In this document: positions 1-9,820 of the stretch, piece by piece
Numbering within the stretch: the first letter of the stretch is position 1
Layout of the letters: each line of letters starts with the position of its first letter
From: Neoalteromonas facilis
GTDB taxonomy: Bacteria > Pseudomonadota > Gammaproteobacteria > Enterobacterales > Alteromonadaceae
DNA length: 64,000 nucleotides
Assembly (NCBI RefSeq): GCF_002807665.1
Contig: NZ_PEAY01000001.1
Coordinates: forward strand, 186,001 to 250,000
Direction of reading: 5' to 3'
The notes under the pieces: model-generated
Told to the model about the DNA's origin: nothing
Databases searched by the model: none
What the model saw: the letters and a program-made list of their open reading frames with translations, nothing else
Position numbers and translations under genes: made by a program

Positions 1-2
1 TG

Positions 3-1160
3 GGAAATGTCACGACAGCCGTAGAGCAAGCAGTTAAAGGCCATAAAGTGGTTTTAATGTTTGGTGGTCAATCGATCGAACATAACCGTTTTAAGGACAA
101 AAATAACCACAATCGTCAGCAAAATATGAAGCTAACGAACACGTCGATACTCAGCGTTAGTGTTATTCAGATCATTGCGTCTATCGCATTGGCGGTAGTC
201 CTGTTTATTGCCGGGACACCGGGCATGATCGACGATCTTAGTGCGGGCGTGTTTCTATCTGTGGTTATTTACATGGTTATGCTATTGAAGCCTTTGAAGC
301 AACTCACTACTGTAAACAATGAGTTTCAACGCGGGATGGCGGCCTGTGCCAGTATTTTTGAAATACTGGATCAGGAAGAGGAAAAAAATAACGGCACCTT
401 TGTGATGGAGCGAGCCAAAGGCCAAATCGATATCCAGCATGTTACGTTTCACTATCCGCAGCAAGCGCGTGCAGCGTTAAAGGACATCGATTTATCCATA
501 ATGCCAGGGCAATCAGTGGCATTAGTGGGGCGTTCTGGTAGCGGGAAATCAACCCTATCAAGCTTGCTGACACGGTTTTACTCACCGCAACAAGGTCAAA
601 TTCTGTTAGATGGTAAACCCTTAGATGAATTTGAATTAAAATCATTACGACGCCAATTCGCCTTGGTATCCCAGCAGGTCACGCTGTTTAACGATACGGT
701 GGCGAATAATATCGCCTATGGTGCGCGTGCCAATGCGTCACGAGAAGAGATTATTGAAGCCGCAAAAATTGCCCATGTAGACGAGTTCGTACAACAACTT
801 AGTGATGGCTACGATACGTTAGTGGGTGAAAACGGTTTGATGCTATCGGGTGGTCAACGCCAGCGTTTAGCCATCGCTCGTGCAATATTGGTTAATGCGC
901 CGATTTTAATATTGGACGAAGCAACGTCAGCGCTGGATACCGAAAGTGAAAAACTTATTCAGGATGCGCTTGAACAGTTGCAAAAACGCTGTACCAGCAT
1001 TGTGGTAGCGCATCGTCTATCGACGATTGAGAATGCTGATTTGATTGTTGTGATTGATCAGGGCCAAATTGTAGAGCAGGGTGCGCATAAAGCATTGTTG
1101 GCGAAAAACGGGGCCTATGCACAATTACATAACATGCAATTTGGTAACGACGACGCCTGA
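3..1160 (+). CDS. msbA: Lipid A export ABC transporter MsbA (5' end cut off by window)
   Basis: Inner-membrane ATPase/permease half-transporter that flips lipid A-core from the inner to the outer leaflet. The reading frame is open from base 3, so the gene starts before the window; about 385 C-terminal residues remain. Two membrane segments are visible (around residues 50-75 and 80-105 of the fragment), followed by a full ABC domain: Walker A GRSGSGKST, Q-loop VSQQ, signature LSGGQRQR, Walker B ILILDEATSALD and H-loop VVAHRLST. The stop codon overlaps the lpxK start by one base (TGATG), which suggests translational coupling. The msbA-lpxK neighbourhood supports MsbA over other exporters of the same fold. 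Confidence 0.95.
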   Translation, partial: GNVTTAVEQAVKGHKVVLMFGGQSIEHNRFKDKNNHNRQQNMKLTNTSILSVSVIQIIASIALAVVLFIAGTPGMIDDLSAGVFLSVVIYMVMLLKPLKQLTTVNNEFQRGMAACASIFEILDQEEEKNNGTFVMERAKGQIDIQHVTFHYPQQARAALKDIDLSIMPGQSVALVGRSGSGKSTLSSLLTRFYSPQQGQILLDGKPLDEFELKSLRRQFALVSQQVTLFNDTVANNIAYGARANASREEIIEAAKIAHVDEFVQQLSDGYDTLVGENGLMLSGGQRQRLAIARAILVNAPILILDEATSALDTESEKLIQDALEQLQKRCTSIVVAHRLSTIENADLIVVIDQGQIVEQGAHKALLAKNGAYAQLHNMQFGNDDA

Positions 1161-2185
1161 TGAGTGTGCAAAAGCGTATCGAACAAGCCTGGTACCAAGG
1201 GGCAGCATGGACATATTGCTTATTTCCTTTGGCCATAATATTCGCCTTTATAACCGCAATAAGACGGGCGTGTTATCGCTGGGGGATATTGTCATCGTCT
1301 AAGCCACCTATACCTGTCATTGTTGTGGGAAACCTCAGCGTAGGGGGAAATGGTAAAACGCCGGTGGTGTTAGCCTTATGCGAGTATTTGTCGAGCCTGA
1401 ATCGAAAAGTTGGCGTCTTGAGTCGCGGTTACGGCGGCATGCAACGTCAATTTCCCTATTGTGTAAGCCCAAAGGATAGCGCTGAATTAGTCGGTGATGA
1501 GCCAGCGCTTATGGCTCGCCGAGTTAACTGCAACGTGGTCATTGATCCAAACCGTCAACGCGGTGCCGACTATTTATTTCAAATGGGATGCGACATTATT
1601 GTGTGTGATGATGGATTACAACACTACGCATTGAAGCGTGACATTGAATGGGTCGTCATGGATGAACGATTGACCGGCAACGGGTTTTTATTACCCATGG
1701 GACCGTTGCGTGAGGGCATAGGCCGTTTAAAGTCTGTTGATGGCGTCATCGTGAATGGAAATGCGAACGTCGCTATGGATGTTGCGTATGTTGCCCATAT
1801 GAGTTTACATGCCGATCAAATCGTCAACGTGGGCGATCCGTCTTTACGTATGAGCGTTGAAGAATTTAAACAACGATATTCCAACGTGACCGCTGCCTGC
1901 GCAATTGGTAATCCGCAACGCTTTTATCAAACCCTTAGTGCATTGACGGTTAACGTCAGTCAGCAAAAAGAATTCCCCGATCATCACCAATTTACACCTG
2001 ATGATTTGCCTCCATCAGCGTTGATCATGACCGAAAAAGATGCAGTGAAATGTGCACCTTTTGCGCATCCAGACTGGTGGTATTTACGAGTTTCGGCTAG
2101 TTTACCAGACTCTTTTTATAATAGAGTGAAGCAATTAGTTTCACATGCTGATGCAAACACAGTGAGAAAAATAAATGGCATTTGA
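1160..2185 (+). CDS. lpxK: Tetraacyldisaccharide 4'-kinase LpxK
   Basis: Phosphorylates the 4' position of the tetraacyldisaccharide 1-phosphate precursor to give lipid IVA, the sixth step of lipid A synthesis, at the inner membrane. The protein has 341 residues, the usual length. An N-terminal hydrophobic anchor (about residues 18-35) precedes the P-loop [13 protein letters not shown] near residue 57. The DDGLQHY block follows around residue 150, and [11 protein letters not shown] lies near the C-terminus. The gene overlaps msbA by one base upstream and ycaR by 11 bases downstream, so it sits inside one transcription unit. Confidence 0.96.
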   Translation: MSVQKRIEQAWYQGAAWTYCLFPLAIIFAFITAIRRACYRWGILSSSKPPIPVIVVGNLSVGGNGKTPVVLALCEYLSSLNRKVGVLSRGYGGMQRQFPYCVSPKDSAELVGDEPALMARRVNCNVVIDPNRQRGADYLFQMGCDIIVCDDGLQHYALKRDIEWVVMDERLTGNGFLLPMGPLREGIGRLKSVDGVIVNGNANVAMDVAYVAHMSLHADQIVNVGDPSLRMSVEEFKQRYSNVTAACAIGNPQRFYQTLSALTVNVSQQKEFPDHHQFTPDDLPPSALIMTEKDAVKCAPFAHPDWWYLRVSASLPDSFYNRVKQLVSHADANTVRKINGI

Positions 2186-2375
2186 TAAGAAACTTCTAGA
2201 CGTAATAGCCTGCCCAGTGTGCAAAGGAAAATTGTTGTTTAGACCTGAGCAACATCAGTTGATTTGCCGGTTTGACCGCTTAGCATTTCCCATTAAGGAC
2301 CATATTCCGGTGTTATTGGAAAATGAAGCGACTACATTAAGCCTCGATGAAATTGAAGCGTTGAAACATGACTGA
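2175..2375 (+). CDS. ycaR: Trm112/YcaR family protein
   Basis: Small 66-residue Trm112-fold protein. It begins with the typical [14 protein letters not shown] block, where one CPxC pair is present. The family is known as zinc-ribbon-like partners of methyltransferases in eukaryotes and archaea, whereas the role of the bacterial copy between lpxK and kdsB is unclear. It overlaps lpxK by 11 bases and kdsB by 8 bases, the normal gammaproteobacterial arrangement. Identification is secure from sequence and position; function is not. Confidence 0.92.
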   Translation: MAFDKKLLDVIACPVCKGKLLFRPEQHQLICRFDRLAFPIKDHIPVLLENEATTLSLDEIEALKHD

Positions 2376-3135
2376 TACAGCCAGCTTTCCATTTATTGTT
2401 ATCATTCCTGCTCGATATGGGTCAACTCGCTTCCCGGGGAAACCGCTTGCGATGATCCAAAACAAGCCGATGATCCAACATGTTGTAGAGCGTGCAATAG
2501 AAGCTAAGGCTGATAAGGTTATCGTTGCTACGGACGACCAGCGTATAGCGGATGCCGCGATGGGGTTTGGCGCTAACGTTTGCATGACGCGCAGTGATCA
2601 TCAATCTGGCACTGAACGACTGGCAGAAGTAGTCGAAAAAGAAGGACTGGCACCTGAAAGCATAGTAGTCAATGTGCAAGGGGATGAACCTTTTATTCCT
2701 GCGGCTAACATCCGTCAAGTGGCCCAAAATTTGAGTACGCGAGCGCAATGTGCAATGGCAACATTGGCGACACCCATTACTGAACTAGATGACCTGCAAA
2801 ACCCCAATGTGGTAAAGGTTGTCGCGGACCGATTTGGGCATGCTATGTATTTTAGTCGAGCCTCCATTCCGTTTGATCGTGATGGCATCGTGGAAGCGCA
2901 TAAAGGCTTGTTTATGCGCCATATTGGTATATACGCCTACCGCGCATCGTATATTCAGCAATATGTCGATTACCCAGCCAGTGCGTTAGAAAAAATAGAG
3001 TCACTCGAACAGTTACGGGCGTTATGGAACAACGATAAGATCCATATTGAACTCGCAAAAGAGCCACCCCCAACGGGTATTGATACGCCAGATGATCTGG
3101 CTCGTTTAAACCAACAATTGACCAAAGGAGCGTAA
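2368..3135 (+). CDS. kdsB: 3-deoxy-manno-octulosonate cytidylyltransferase (CMP-KDO synthetase)
   Basis: Activates KDO with CTP to CMP-KDO, the sugar donor for the inner core of lipopolysaccharide. The 255-residue protein has the N-terminal nucleotide-binding signature [15 protein letters not shown], the [12 protein letters not shown] block near residue 100 and the [11 protein letters not shown] block near residue 185. Length matches the family. It is the fourth gene of the lipid A/KDO unit, and the following gene begins three bases after its stop. Confidence 0.97.
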   Translation: MTDTASFPFIVIIPARYGSTRFPGKPLAMIQNKPMIQHVVERAIEAKADKVIVATDDQRIADAAMGFGANVCMTRSDHQSGTERLAEVVEKEGLAPESIVVNVQGDEPFIPAANIRQVAQNLSTRAQCAMATLATPITELDDLQNPNVVKVVADRFGHAMYFSRASIPFDRDGIVEAHKGLFMRHIGIYAYRASYIQQYVDYPASALEKIESLEQLRALWNNDKIHIELAKEPPPTGIDTPDDLARLNQQLTKGA

Positions 3136-3137
3136 AT

Positions 3138-3797
3138 ATGAATGTTGTTATTACCGGCGCAAATCGTGGTATTGGCCTTGCCATGGTGCAGGCATACCTA
3201 GAGCGTGGCGATAAAGTTTATGCACTTTGCCGCCATGCGTCTGAAGAGTTGAAGCAGACAAATGCGCATATTATAGAAGGCGTGAACATGCTAGATCCTG
3301 ACGCGCTACCGGATGCGTTATCGAGTCTTCGCTCTACCCAAATTGATATTTTAATCAATAATGCAGGTGTGTTGGCGAGAGAATCTGTTGAGAATTGGAG
3401 TCCTGCGACCATTGAGCAACAATTCAGAGTAAATGCACTTGGCCCGTTGTTGGTCACTCAGGCGCTACTACCGAGTCTAACCTCCGGCAGTAAAGTGGCC
3501 ATGATAACCTCTCGCATGGGGTCGATGGCCGATAATGGCTCGGGAGGCTATTACGGTTATCGCATGTCAAAAGCGGCGTTGAATGCAGCTGGTGTTAGCT
3601 TAGCAAGAGATTTGCATGCTGATGGCATTGCGGTTGCGCTATTGCATCCCGGGTATGTGCAAACTGAAATGGTTGGCTACGGCGGTGATATCGACACTAA
3701 AACCGCGGCTACGCGTTTACAACAGCGTGTTGATGAATTGAATTTGGAAAACAGTGGTCACTTCTGGCATAGCAATGGGGAATTACTGCCATGGTAA
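3138..3797 (+). CDS. Short-chain dehydrogenase/reductase (SDR)
   Basis: 219-residue NAD(P)-dependent oxidoreductase of the classical SDR fold. It shows the cofactor motif TGANRGIG at residues 6-13, the NNAG motif near residue 75, a catalytic Ser in the MITSRMGS stretch and the YRMSK (YxxxK) active-site motif near residue 142, followed by the LHPGYVQTEM loop. A strong AAAGGAG ribosome site lies just before the start. The substrate cannot be told. It follows kdsB closely and may be cotranscribed, but it has no obvious lipopolysaccharide role. Confidence 0.88.
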   Translation: MNVVITGANRGIGLAMVQAYLERGDKVYALCRHASEELKQTNAHIIEGVNMLDPDALPDALSSLRSTQIDILINNAGVLARESVENWSPATIEQQFRVNALGPLLVTQALLPSLTSGSKVAMITSRMGSMADNGSGGYYGYRMSKAALNAAGVSLARDLHADGIAVALLHPGYVQTEMVGYGGDIDTKTAATRLQQRVDELNLENSGHFWHSNGELLPW

Positions 3798-4855
3798 AAC
3801 CGCGTCGGGGAGTGTGGGCTGCGTTAATGCTAACCTGTGGTCTAGTTTCAGCTAGCCAAGCCTTTGGCGAGACCTTGAGCGAATCTGCCAGTAAGGCTGA
3901 CAGCAACACTCAGAGCGAATCTACACACTGGCAGGTCGCAGCAGCGTTACCGATTGCAACGCAAGAAATCTATCCTGCGTTGCACGATGGGAAACTGGTC
4001 GTGGCGGGTGGTCTAACACCAAGCGCTACGGCTGAATGGATGGGTGTAAGTGATCGGGTCTTTGCCTATTCATTTGACGTTGACGAGTGGGTCGAGTGGC
4101 CGTCACTACCTGAACCTCGCCACCATCCGATGCTCATTGATCTAGAGCAGGGATTATATAGCTTTGGTGGCTTCACTCAGAACGATAAAGGCCTATGGCA
4201 CAATTCTACCGATGTACTAAAGCTTACAGATAGTGGCAAATGGCAGACGATCTCTTCAATGCCGATACCACTGTCTGAATCATTGATCAGTGTCCATAAT
4301 GGTGTGGTTCATCTGGTGACGGGACGAACGCCGTTGGAAGCGAACAACAATGCACAATGGCGGGACCATGGTGATACTGCTCAGCATTGGATGTATGACA
4401 TTGAGTCAAACCGCTGGGCACAGGGTGCTAGTGCACCAACAGCGCGCAATAGTGCTTGTGCTGTTGTGATTGATAACCGCTGGCACACCATCGGTGGTCG
4501 CACTGTTGGTGGTGGAAATTTAGCGGTGCATGAAGTGTATGATTTTACTACTCAGCAATGGCAGACACTACCATCGTTACCGCAGGCGCAGGCTGGACTA
4601 GCGTGTGCTGCGATAGGTAAGCAAATTTACGTATTTGGCGGTGAATATTTCGATAATGGCGGTGGTGTGTATGAGACGGTTTGGCAGTACGATACGCAGC
4701 AAGCTTTATGGCGTGAAGCTAGCGTAATGCCGTTACCACGTCATGGTCTTGGTGCCATAACCCATCAACAAAAAATATACGTGGTTGCGGGTGCAGCAAA
4801 AGCCGGCGGAAATGAAACGTCCAATCGAATGAGTATTTTCACACCGGCACAATAA
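3791..4855 (+). CDS. Secreted kelch-repeat beta-propeller protein
   Basis: 354 residues with an N-terminal signal peptide (about residues 1-26, ending near SQAFG), so probably periplasmic or secreted. At least five or six kelch-type blades can be seen through GG/G-containing strands such as VVAGGL, YSFGGF, HLVTGR, HTIGGR, YVFGGEY and YVVAGAA, which fits a six-bladed propeller. Fold relatives include galactose oxidase-like proteins and N-acetylneuraminate epimerase; no specific activity can be assigned. The ATG start overlaps the last codons of the SDR gene, suggesting coupled translation. Its stop lies two bases from the convergent rimO stop. Confidence 0.82.
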   Translation: MVKPRRGVWAALMLTCGLVSASQAFGETLSESASKADSNTQSESTHWQVAAALPIATQEIYPALHDGKLVVAGGLTPSATAEWMGVSDRVFAYSFDVDEWVEWPSLPEPRHHPMLIDLEQGLYSFGGFTQNDKGLWHNSTDVLKLTDSGKWQTISSMPIPLSESLISVHNGVVHLVTGRTPLEANNNAQWRDHGDTAQHWMYDIESNRWAQGASAPTARNSACAVVIDNRWHTIGGRTVGGGNLAVHEVYDFTTQQWQTLPSLPQAQAGLACAAIGKQIYVFGGEYFDNGGGVYETVWQYDTQQALWREASVMPLPRHGLGAITHQQKIYVVAGAAKAGGNETSNRMSIFTPAQ

Positions 4856-4857
4856 GG

Positions 4858-6270
4858 TTACTGATCCTCAGAGAGCACGGCCCAACAATCGTGCTGATCC
4901 GTATGGATGATTTCTGCCCATACTCGTTCTCCCGGTTGAAGGTGATGCACACCATTTAGGTGGACGACACCATCAATTTCGGGTGCGTCTGCATAGCTTC
5001 TACCAACTGCGCCTTCAGCATCAACTGAATCAATCACGATCTGGTATTCATTACCAACACGCTCGGCTAAGCGCTGCGCACTGATTTCACTTTGTACCTG
5101 CATAAAACGTTCTAGTCGTTGCTCTTTAACATCTTCTGGAACAGGATCAGGCAAGTTGTTGGCTGCCGCACCTTCCACCGCGGAGTAGGGGAAACATCCG
5201 ACACGGTCTAATTGTGCTTCACGTAAGAACTGCAATAGTTCTTCAAATTCTTCCTCTGTTTCACCGGGAAAGCCCACGATGAATGTTGAGCGAATGATCA
5301 GCTCAGGGCATTGTTCACGCCACTTGCGGATACGTTCAATGGTACGTTCTGCGCTGCCCGGTCTCTTCATTAGGCGCAATATACGCTTATTAGCATGTTG
5401 GAAGGGGATATCCAAATAGGGCAGTATTTTACCTTCTGCCATTAACGGAATTAGATCATCGACGTGAGGGTATGGGTAAACGTAATGTAAGCGCACCCAC
5501 ATGCCCATTTCTCCCAGTTTTTCACACAACTGCTGCATATGCGCTTTAACGGGCATACCGTTCCAAAAGCCAGTGCGGTGTTTAGTATCAACGCCATAAG
5601 CACTGGTATCTTGTGATATTACCAAAAGCTCATTGACGCCAGCGCCTTGCAGGCGTTTTGCTTCGTCGAGAATTTCTCCAACTGGGCGGCTAACCAGATC
5701 ACCACGCATGGACGGTATGATGCAGAATGTACAGCGGTGATTGCAGCCTTCCGAAATTTTCAAATAAGCAAAATGTCGCGGGGTTAATTTAACCCCGTGA
5801 TCCGGTACTAAGTGCATAAACGGGTTATGTTCAGGTTTGGGCAAATGTTGGTGAACTTGCTCAACCACTGTTTCATAAGCGTGTGGACCGGTAATAGCCA
5901 ATACATTCGGGTGAACTTCACGGATTTCATCTTCTTTGATGCCAAGGCAACCGGTGACAATCACCTTACCGTTTTCCGCTAATGCTTCACCGATGGTATC
6001 CAGTGATTCTTGAACAGCGGCGTCAATAAAACCGCAGGTATTCACTATGACTAAGTCAGCGTCGTTATAGGTTGGTACTACATCATAACCTTCGGTGCGT
6101 AATTGCGTCAGGATGCGTTCTGAATCAACGAGGTTTTTGGGGCAACCTAAACTGATAAAACCAATACGACTGCCAGTACCGTGATTTGCGCTTTCCGCCT
6201 GTTCAGATAAGACTTTTTTGGGGGTATCCAAGGTCGTGGTTTTCTTGGGATCGACAATTTCTACTGTCAT
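4858..6270 (-). CDS. rimO: Ribosomal protein S12 methylthiotransferase RimO
   Basis: Radical-SAM enzyme that adds a methylthio group to a conserved aspartate of ribosomal protein S12. The protein has 470 residues. The N-terminal UPF0004 domain starts at [14 protein letters not shown] and carries further cysteines (NTCGFI, VTGCLG) for the second iron-sulfur cluster. The radical-SAM motif is CNHRCTFC, and a TRAM domain forms the C-terminus. An N-terminal extension of about 35 residues precedes the conserved part. The sequence favours RimO over MiaB through SLGCPKN and [10 protein letters not shown]. Confidence 0.96.
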   Translation of the reverse strand: MTVEIVDPKKTTTLDTPKKVLSEQAESANHGTGSRIGFISLGCPKNLVDSERILTQLRTEGYDVVPTYNDADLVIVNTCGFIDAAVQESLDTIGEALAENGKVIVTGCLGIKEDEIREVHPNVLAITGPHAYETVVEQVHQHLPKPEHNPFMHLVPDHGVKLTPRHFAYLKISEGCNHRCTFCIIPSMRGDLVSRPVGEILDEAKRLQGAGVNELLVISQDTSAYGVDTKHRTGFWNGMPVKAHMQQLCEKLGEMGMWVRLHYVYPYPHVDDLIPLMAEGKILPYLDIPFQHANKRILRLMKRPGSAERTIERIRKWREQCPELIIRSTFIVGFPGETEEEFEELLQFLREAQLDRVGCFPYSAVEGAAANNLPDPVPEDVKEQRLERFMQVQSEISAQRLAERVGNEYQIVIDSVDAEGAVGRSYADAPEIDGVVHLNGVHHLQPGERVWAEIIHTDQHDCWAVLSEDQ

Positions 6271-6352
6271 ACACGTGGACCATTCGTTTAAAATTGGCGC
6301 TATTATACTTACCTTGTGCTAATTGGCTAAATAAAAGCGCTCAGGAGCCACG

Positions 6353-6829
6353 TTGTCGACACCATCACGATTACCTTTTCCGCTGCATTGTTATGATGAG
6401 TCAGGGCATTTAAAACCACCACTATTAATGTATGTGGCCTGTATTTGGCTAGCTAAGGCATTGTTACTTATGATTATTTCGGTATCTATGCGTGAGAATC
6501 CCAGTGCACTGATAGAGTTGTATTATCCCAGTAGCCATGAATGGTACGTGAACATTGTCCCTGCAATGCCCGGAATTGCAGTGTTTATACTCCTTGGGGG
6601 GCGAGAAAAACTACGCAAACAGCCCATTTGCTGGCAATGCTTCACCCGCACCATACTGCTTTTAGGGTTGTTATTGAGCCTTATTATTCAGGCGAAGGGG
6701 ATTTGGGACAATCACGGTTATTTTAGTTGGCGCTTGTCGGTATCGGTTTTGTTGACACTGACCTTTGTAGTTTATCTGTCACGGAGTAAACGGGTTGGTG
6801 CATACGTCCGTGACGCTTCAGTTGAATGA
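6353..6829 (+). CDS. DUF2919 family inner-membrane protein
   Basis: 158 residues with about four hydrophobic segments (roughly residues 26-45, 65-82, 95-115 and 125-142). The N-terminal pattern CYDESGHLKPPLLMY matches what I know of the DUF2919 (YfeZ-like) family; function is unknown. The TTG start is chosen because a CAGGAG ribosome site lies at 6342-6347 with suitable spacing. It is divergent from rimO, and its stop abuts the stop of the next gene on the opposite strand. Confidence 0.72.
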   Translation: MSTPSRLPFPLHCYDESGHLKPPLLMYVACIWLAKALLLMIISVSMRENPSALIELYYPSSHEWYVNIVPAMPGIAVFILLGGREKLRKQPICWQCFTRTILLLGLLLSLIIQAKGIWDNHGYFSWRLSVSVLLTLTFVVYLSRSKRVGAYVRDASVE

Positions 6830-7237
6830 TTACTGAGTATTGTTTTCCAGCGCTTTGTCAAAATAAGCTTTGACACTGATGGTACTGTCATTCACCAAAC
6901 GTTCGTAGCAAATGCCCGCAAATGCGTATGAGCGGTTATTGTAATCAAGCACGACGTACGGCGCAGATGGATCAGAAACATCATAGCGCCATTCACCACC
7001 GAGAGATTTTTTGAACACTTCACCAACATAGGCACCGTATATATTGCAAAGGGTGAATACGGCTTGATCTTCAAGTGCGCTGTCTTGGTACTTGTCGAGA
7101 AAACTCAATAATACATCGTCTACCTGACTTATGCTGTCGGGGCTGCCGTCTAAATCAATCCCAAATTCTTTGTGAGTTGTTTCAACCGCGTTTTTGGCGC
7201 TATCAGCCATGAGTGCGTTGAGTTCTTGTTGATCCAT
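6830..7237 (-). CDS. Small acidic protein of unknown function
   Basis: 135 residues, soluble, acidic and without signal peptide or membrane segment. The clearest motif is GAYVGEVFKKSLGGEW near residues 68-83, a block I associate with small uncharacterised cytoplasmic proteins. I do not recognise the family securely. It starts 27 bases after the stop of the LysR regulator on the same strand and is probably cotranscribed with it. AAGG lies about 11 bases upstream of the ATG. Confidence 0.7.
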   Translation of the reverse strand: MDQQELNALMADSAKNAVETTHKEFGIDLDGSPDSISQVDDVLLSFLDKYQDSALEDQAVFTLCNIYGAYVGEVFKKSLGGEWRYDVSDPSAPYVVLDYNNRSYAFAGICYERLVNDSTISVKAYFDKALENNTQ

Positions 7238-7264
7238 GCGAGCGATGCCTTATTGTTTTTGTGC

Positions 7265-8170
7265 TTATTGTGCAGAAGAAGAATCAATTTGTCGATTATC
7301 GATAATGATCGATGCCAGCAATTGACTACCGGGACCGATATTGTCAGGCGAGGGAATAACGAGAAAAGACGATATACGCCTAAATGAGCTGCCTTCAATG
7401 TTCAATTGTACTAGATTACCAGCAGTGAGATGTTCGCAAACCACATGTTTAGGTAACCAACAAAATCCCATGCCGCGTAATAAAAAACCGATGGCACTGT
7501 CAAATTGACTTACCGTCCAACGTTGTTCGGATTTTAACCACCCCTGACTTTCAACAGGGGCAGTGCCAGTATCTTTTATCACGATTTGTAAATGCTGCTG
7601 TAATTCATTGGGATCAATGGGGCTTGGTAGATTCGCTAATGGATGCTGGGGCCCACATACGGCAATAAAATCAATCATCGCGAGAGGTTCTCCGAGAAAT
7701 CCTTTGGGTACATTTGAAGCAATTACCAGATCTGCTGATTTGTTTACGATGATCTCATTCGTGCCCGTTAGCACGGTGTCGGTTATTTTTACCCGGCTAC
7801 CACGAGAAAGGGGCAGAAAGTCACACAAACAGTCGTAAATGATGTCTCGTGGAAATGCGAGTTCAACCGCCAGTGATATTTCCGGCTCCCATGCTTGCTG
7901 AATGTTACTCGCCAGTGACTCAAGTTCCTCTGCATTCTGTGTGATATAACGCGAACGCCGTAACATAACTTCACCAGCTTCGGTGAGAAAAGCCTTTCGC
8001 CCCTTAATCTCAAGTAATTCAACGCCTAACTGACGCTGCAATTTTGCAACGGCATGGTTCAGAGAAGATTGGCTTTTATTGAGTTTCTCTGCTGCGTGGG
8101 CATAACCACCGTAATCGACTACAGCTTGCAGAATTCGCCATTGTTCCAGTGTGGTTTTGTGTCTATACAT
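7265..8170 (-). CDS. LysR-family transcriptional regulator
   Basis: 301 residues from the ATG at 8170. A start at 8215 is also open, but the extra 15 residues lie upstream of the conserved winged helix-turn-helix, which begins at TTLEQWRILQAV. The HTH includes the pattern YGGYAHAAEKLNKSQSSLNH at about residues 18-37, followed by an effector-binding domain of the periplasmic-binding-protein type. The target and ligand are unknown. It is divergent from the DedA-like gene (132-base gap), whose promoter it may control. Confidence 0.88.
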   Translation of the reverse strand: MYRHKTTLEQWRILQAVVDYGGYAHAAEKLNKSQSSLNHAVAKLQRQLGVELLEIKGRKAFLTEAGEVMLRRSRYITQNAEELESLASNIQQAWEPEISLAVELAFPRDIIYDCLCDFLPLSRGSRVKITDTVLTGTNEIIVNKSADLVIASNVPKGFLGEPLAMIDFIAVCGPQHPLANLPSPIDPNELQQHLQIVIKDTGTAPVESQGWLKSEQRWTVSQFDSAIGFLLRGMGFCWLPKHVVCEHLTAGNLVQLNIEGSSFRRISSFLVIPSPDNIGPGSQLLASIIIDNRQIDSSSAQ

Positions 8171-8302
8171 GAAAAAACAACATGGTATTGAATCACTTAA
8201 TACTGAACCAAGCATGACGTGGAATCAACTTGTTGAGTGCAGTGCCGAAAATATTGAACGACTTGTAGCAGTCTCTCGTATAGAGGTAAAAGGAGTAGTT
8301 CA

Positions 8303-8959
8303 GTGAAATATTATTCTACGTTGCCGTTGACGGCCTTGTGCGCGTTTAGCCTAATGTCATTGCTAGTGTTCAATGGTGTTATTCCAGATGGATTGAGCAT
8401 ACTCAATAGTATCCAGGATCACATAGGTGGTGCATTTTATGTGCTTATCGTGTTGATTATCTTATTGGAATCTATTGTCTATATAGGGTTTTACTTTCCC
8501 GGACAATTTTTCGCTGTGGTTTTGGTGATCAGTGCGCAACCTTCTTGGTCTGACATTGTGTACTTGACCCTGGCGATGGTAGTCGCTGCAACCCTTGGTT
8601 CGTTGGTGAACTATCTATTAGGGCGATTAAACTCACATCGCTACGATTCCCATCAGCCAACCCAACTTAAGCATTTATTGTTAGCCATGATCCACATGAA
8701 TTCATTAGCGTTCTTTATGTTTTCACAAGGTGCGAATCACAAGCCGTTGAGAGTGGTGTGGTTGGCGGGTTTGCTCAATTTACCGTACTACTTGGCATTG
8801 ATATCGGCTACCGCTGTGCTCAGTGAAGAAGTAATGCAAGTTGCCGAAAACCCATGGTTAGTCTTTGTTCTTCTAACGTTATGGTTGGTTATTGCGATAG
8901 GGTTAGACCGCCGTAAAAGACATAGCGTTAAACAGGAGCCAAGTGAGCAAGCAGGCTGA
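8303..8959 (+). CDS. DedA/VTT-like membrane protein
   Basis: 218 residues with about five hydrophobic segments. The central part FYFPGQFFAVVLVIS, and the later LGSLVNYLLGR, resemble the DedA/SNARE-associated (VTT) family, thought to act as lipid scramblases/flippases at the membrane. The match is partial and the C-terminal half is divergent, so the family call is moderate. The GTG start is supported by AAAGGAG at 8289-8295. The stop abuts that of tcdA on the other strand. Confidence 0.7.
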   Translation: MKYYSTLPLTALCAFSLMSLLVFNGVIPDGLSILNSIQDHIGGAFYVLIVLIILLESIVYIGFYFPGQFFAVVLVISAQPSWSDIVYLTLAMVVAATLGSLVNYLLGRLNSHRYDSHQPTQLKHLLLAMIHMNSLAFFMFSQGANHKPLRVVWLAGLLNLPYYLALISATAVLSEEVMQVAENPWLVFVLLTLWLVIAIGLDRRKRHSVKQEPSEQAG

Positions 8960-9742
8960 TTATGATGCTTGCTTATGCAAAAACTTATCGACGGCACGCG
9001 CCGCAGCCACCATACCAAAGGTTGACGTAACCATTGTGCAGGCGCCAAAGCCGGATGAGCAATCTAAGCGTGTACTGCCATCCATTGTATTTTTGTTACC
9101 CGCAACGCTCCCATCGGGTTGTGGGTAACGTAGCTGCTCAGTTGAATAGACACATTCAACGCCGAATCTTCGTTTGGTATTTTTGCTGAAATTATAAAAA
9201 CGGCGAAGTTCAGAGCGCAGTTTTGCAGATAATGGATCTTGAATAGTTTTAGCTAGATCACCTGTTGTGATGAGTCTTGGATCAATTTGCCCACCGGCGC
9301 CACCGACGGTAATAATAGCAATTTTGTTACGTTTGCAATGAGCGATAATCGCTGCTTTTGCTTTAATGCTATCGGTTGCATCAATCACCACATCAAAACG
9401 TGAATCGATCAATGAACTGACATTTTCGGCAGTGACAAAATCCTCAACAGCATTCACATTTATGTCTGGATTTATCTGTCGTATCCGTTGTGCCATGACC
9501 TCTACTTTGGCTTCACCAATGGTCGAGTTGAGCGCATGGATCTGGCGGTTTACATTGGTGGTACAAATATCGTCTAAATCAATCAGTGTTAATGTACCAA
9601 CACCGGTGCGAGTTAAAGCTTCAGCACTCCAACTGCCAACACCACCAATACCAATCACGCAAAAATGGCTATTTGCCAAAGCGTTTAAAGGCTCTTGGCC
9701 ATAAAGTCGGGCTATGCCACCGAAGCGTTGTTTCTCAGTCAT
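8960..9742 (-). CDS. tcdA: tRNA threonylcarbamoyladenosine dehydratase TcdA (CsdL)
   Basis: E1-like ThiF/MoeB-fold enzyme that uses ATP to cyclise t6A to ct6A at position 37 of tRNAs. It has 260 residues from the ATG at 9742. That start has a GGA at a good distance and is preferred; an ATG at 9769 would add nine residues but has no ribosome site. Visible features are RFGGIARLYG at the N-terminus, the nucleotide-binding GIGGVGSWSAEALTRTG, DLDDICTTNVNRQ, and TVGGAGGQIDP near residue 155. Confidence 0.95.
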   Translation of the reverse strand: MTEKQRFGGIARLYGQEPLNALANSHFCVIGIGGVGSWSAEALTRTGVGTLTLIDLDDICTTNVNRQIHALNSTIGEAKVEVMAQRIRQINPDINVNAVEDFVTAENVSSLIDSRFDVVIDATDSIKAKAAIIAHCKRNKIAIITVGGAGGQIDPRLITTGDLAKTIQDPLSAKLRSELRRFYNFSKNTKRRFGVECVYSTEQLRYPQPDGSVAGNKNTMDGSTRLDCSSGFGACTMVTSTFGMVAAARAVDKFLHKQAS

Positions 9743-9820
9743 GCTTATTCCATTCGCTCTATCATTCAAGGTTGGGTAATATCAGGGTTAATGGATTAAT
9801 TTTCAATTGGTGACACTCAA

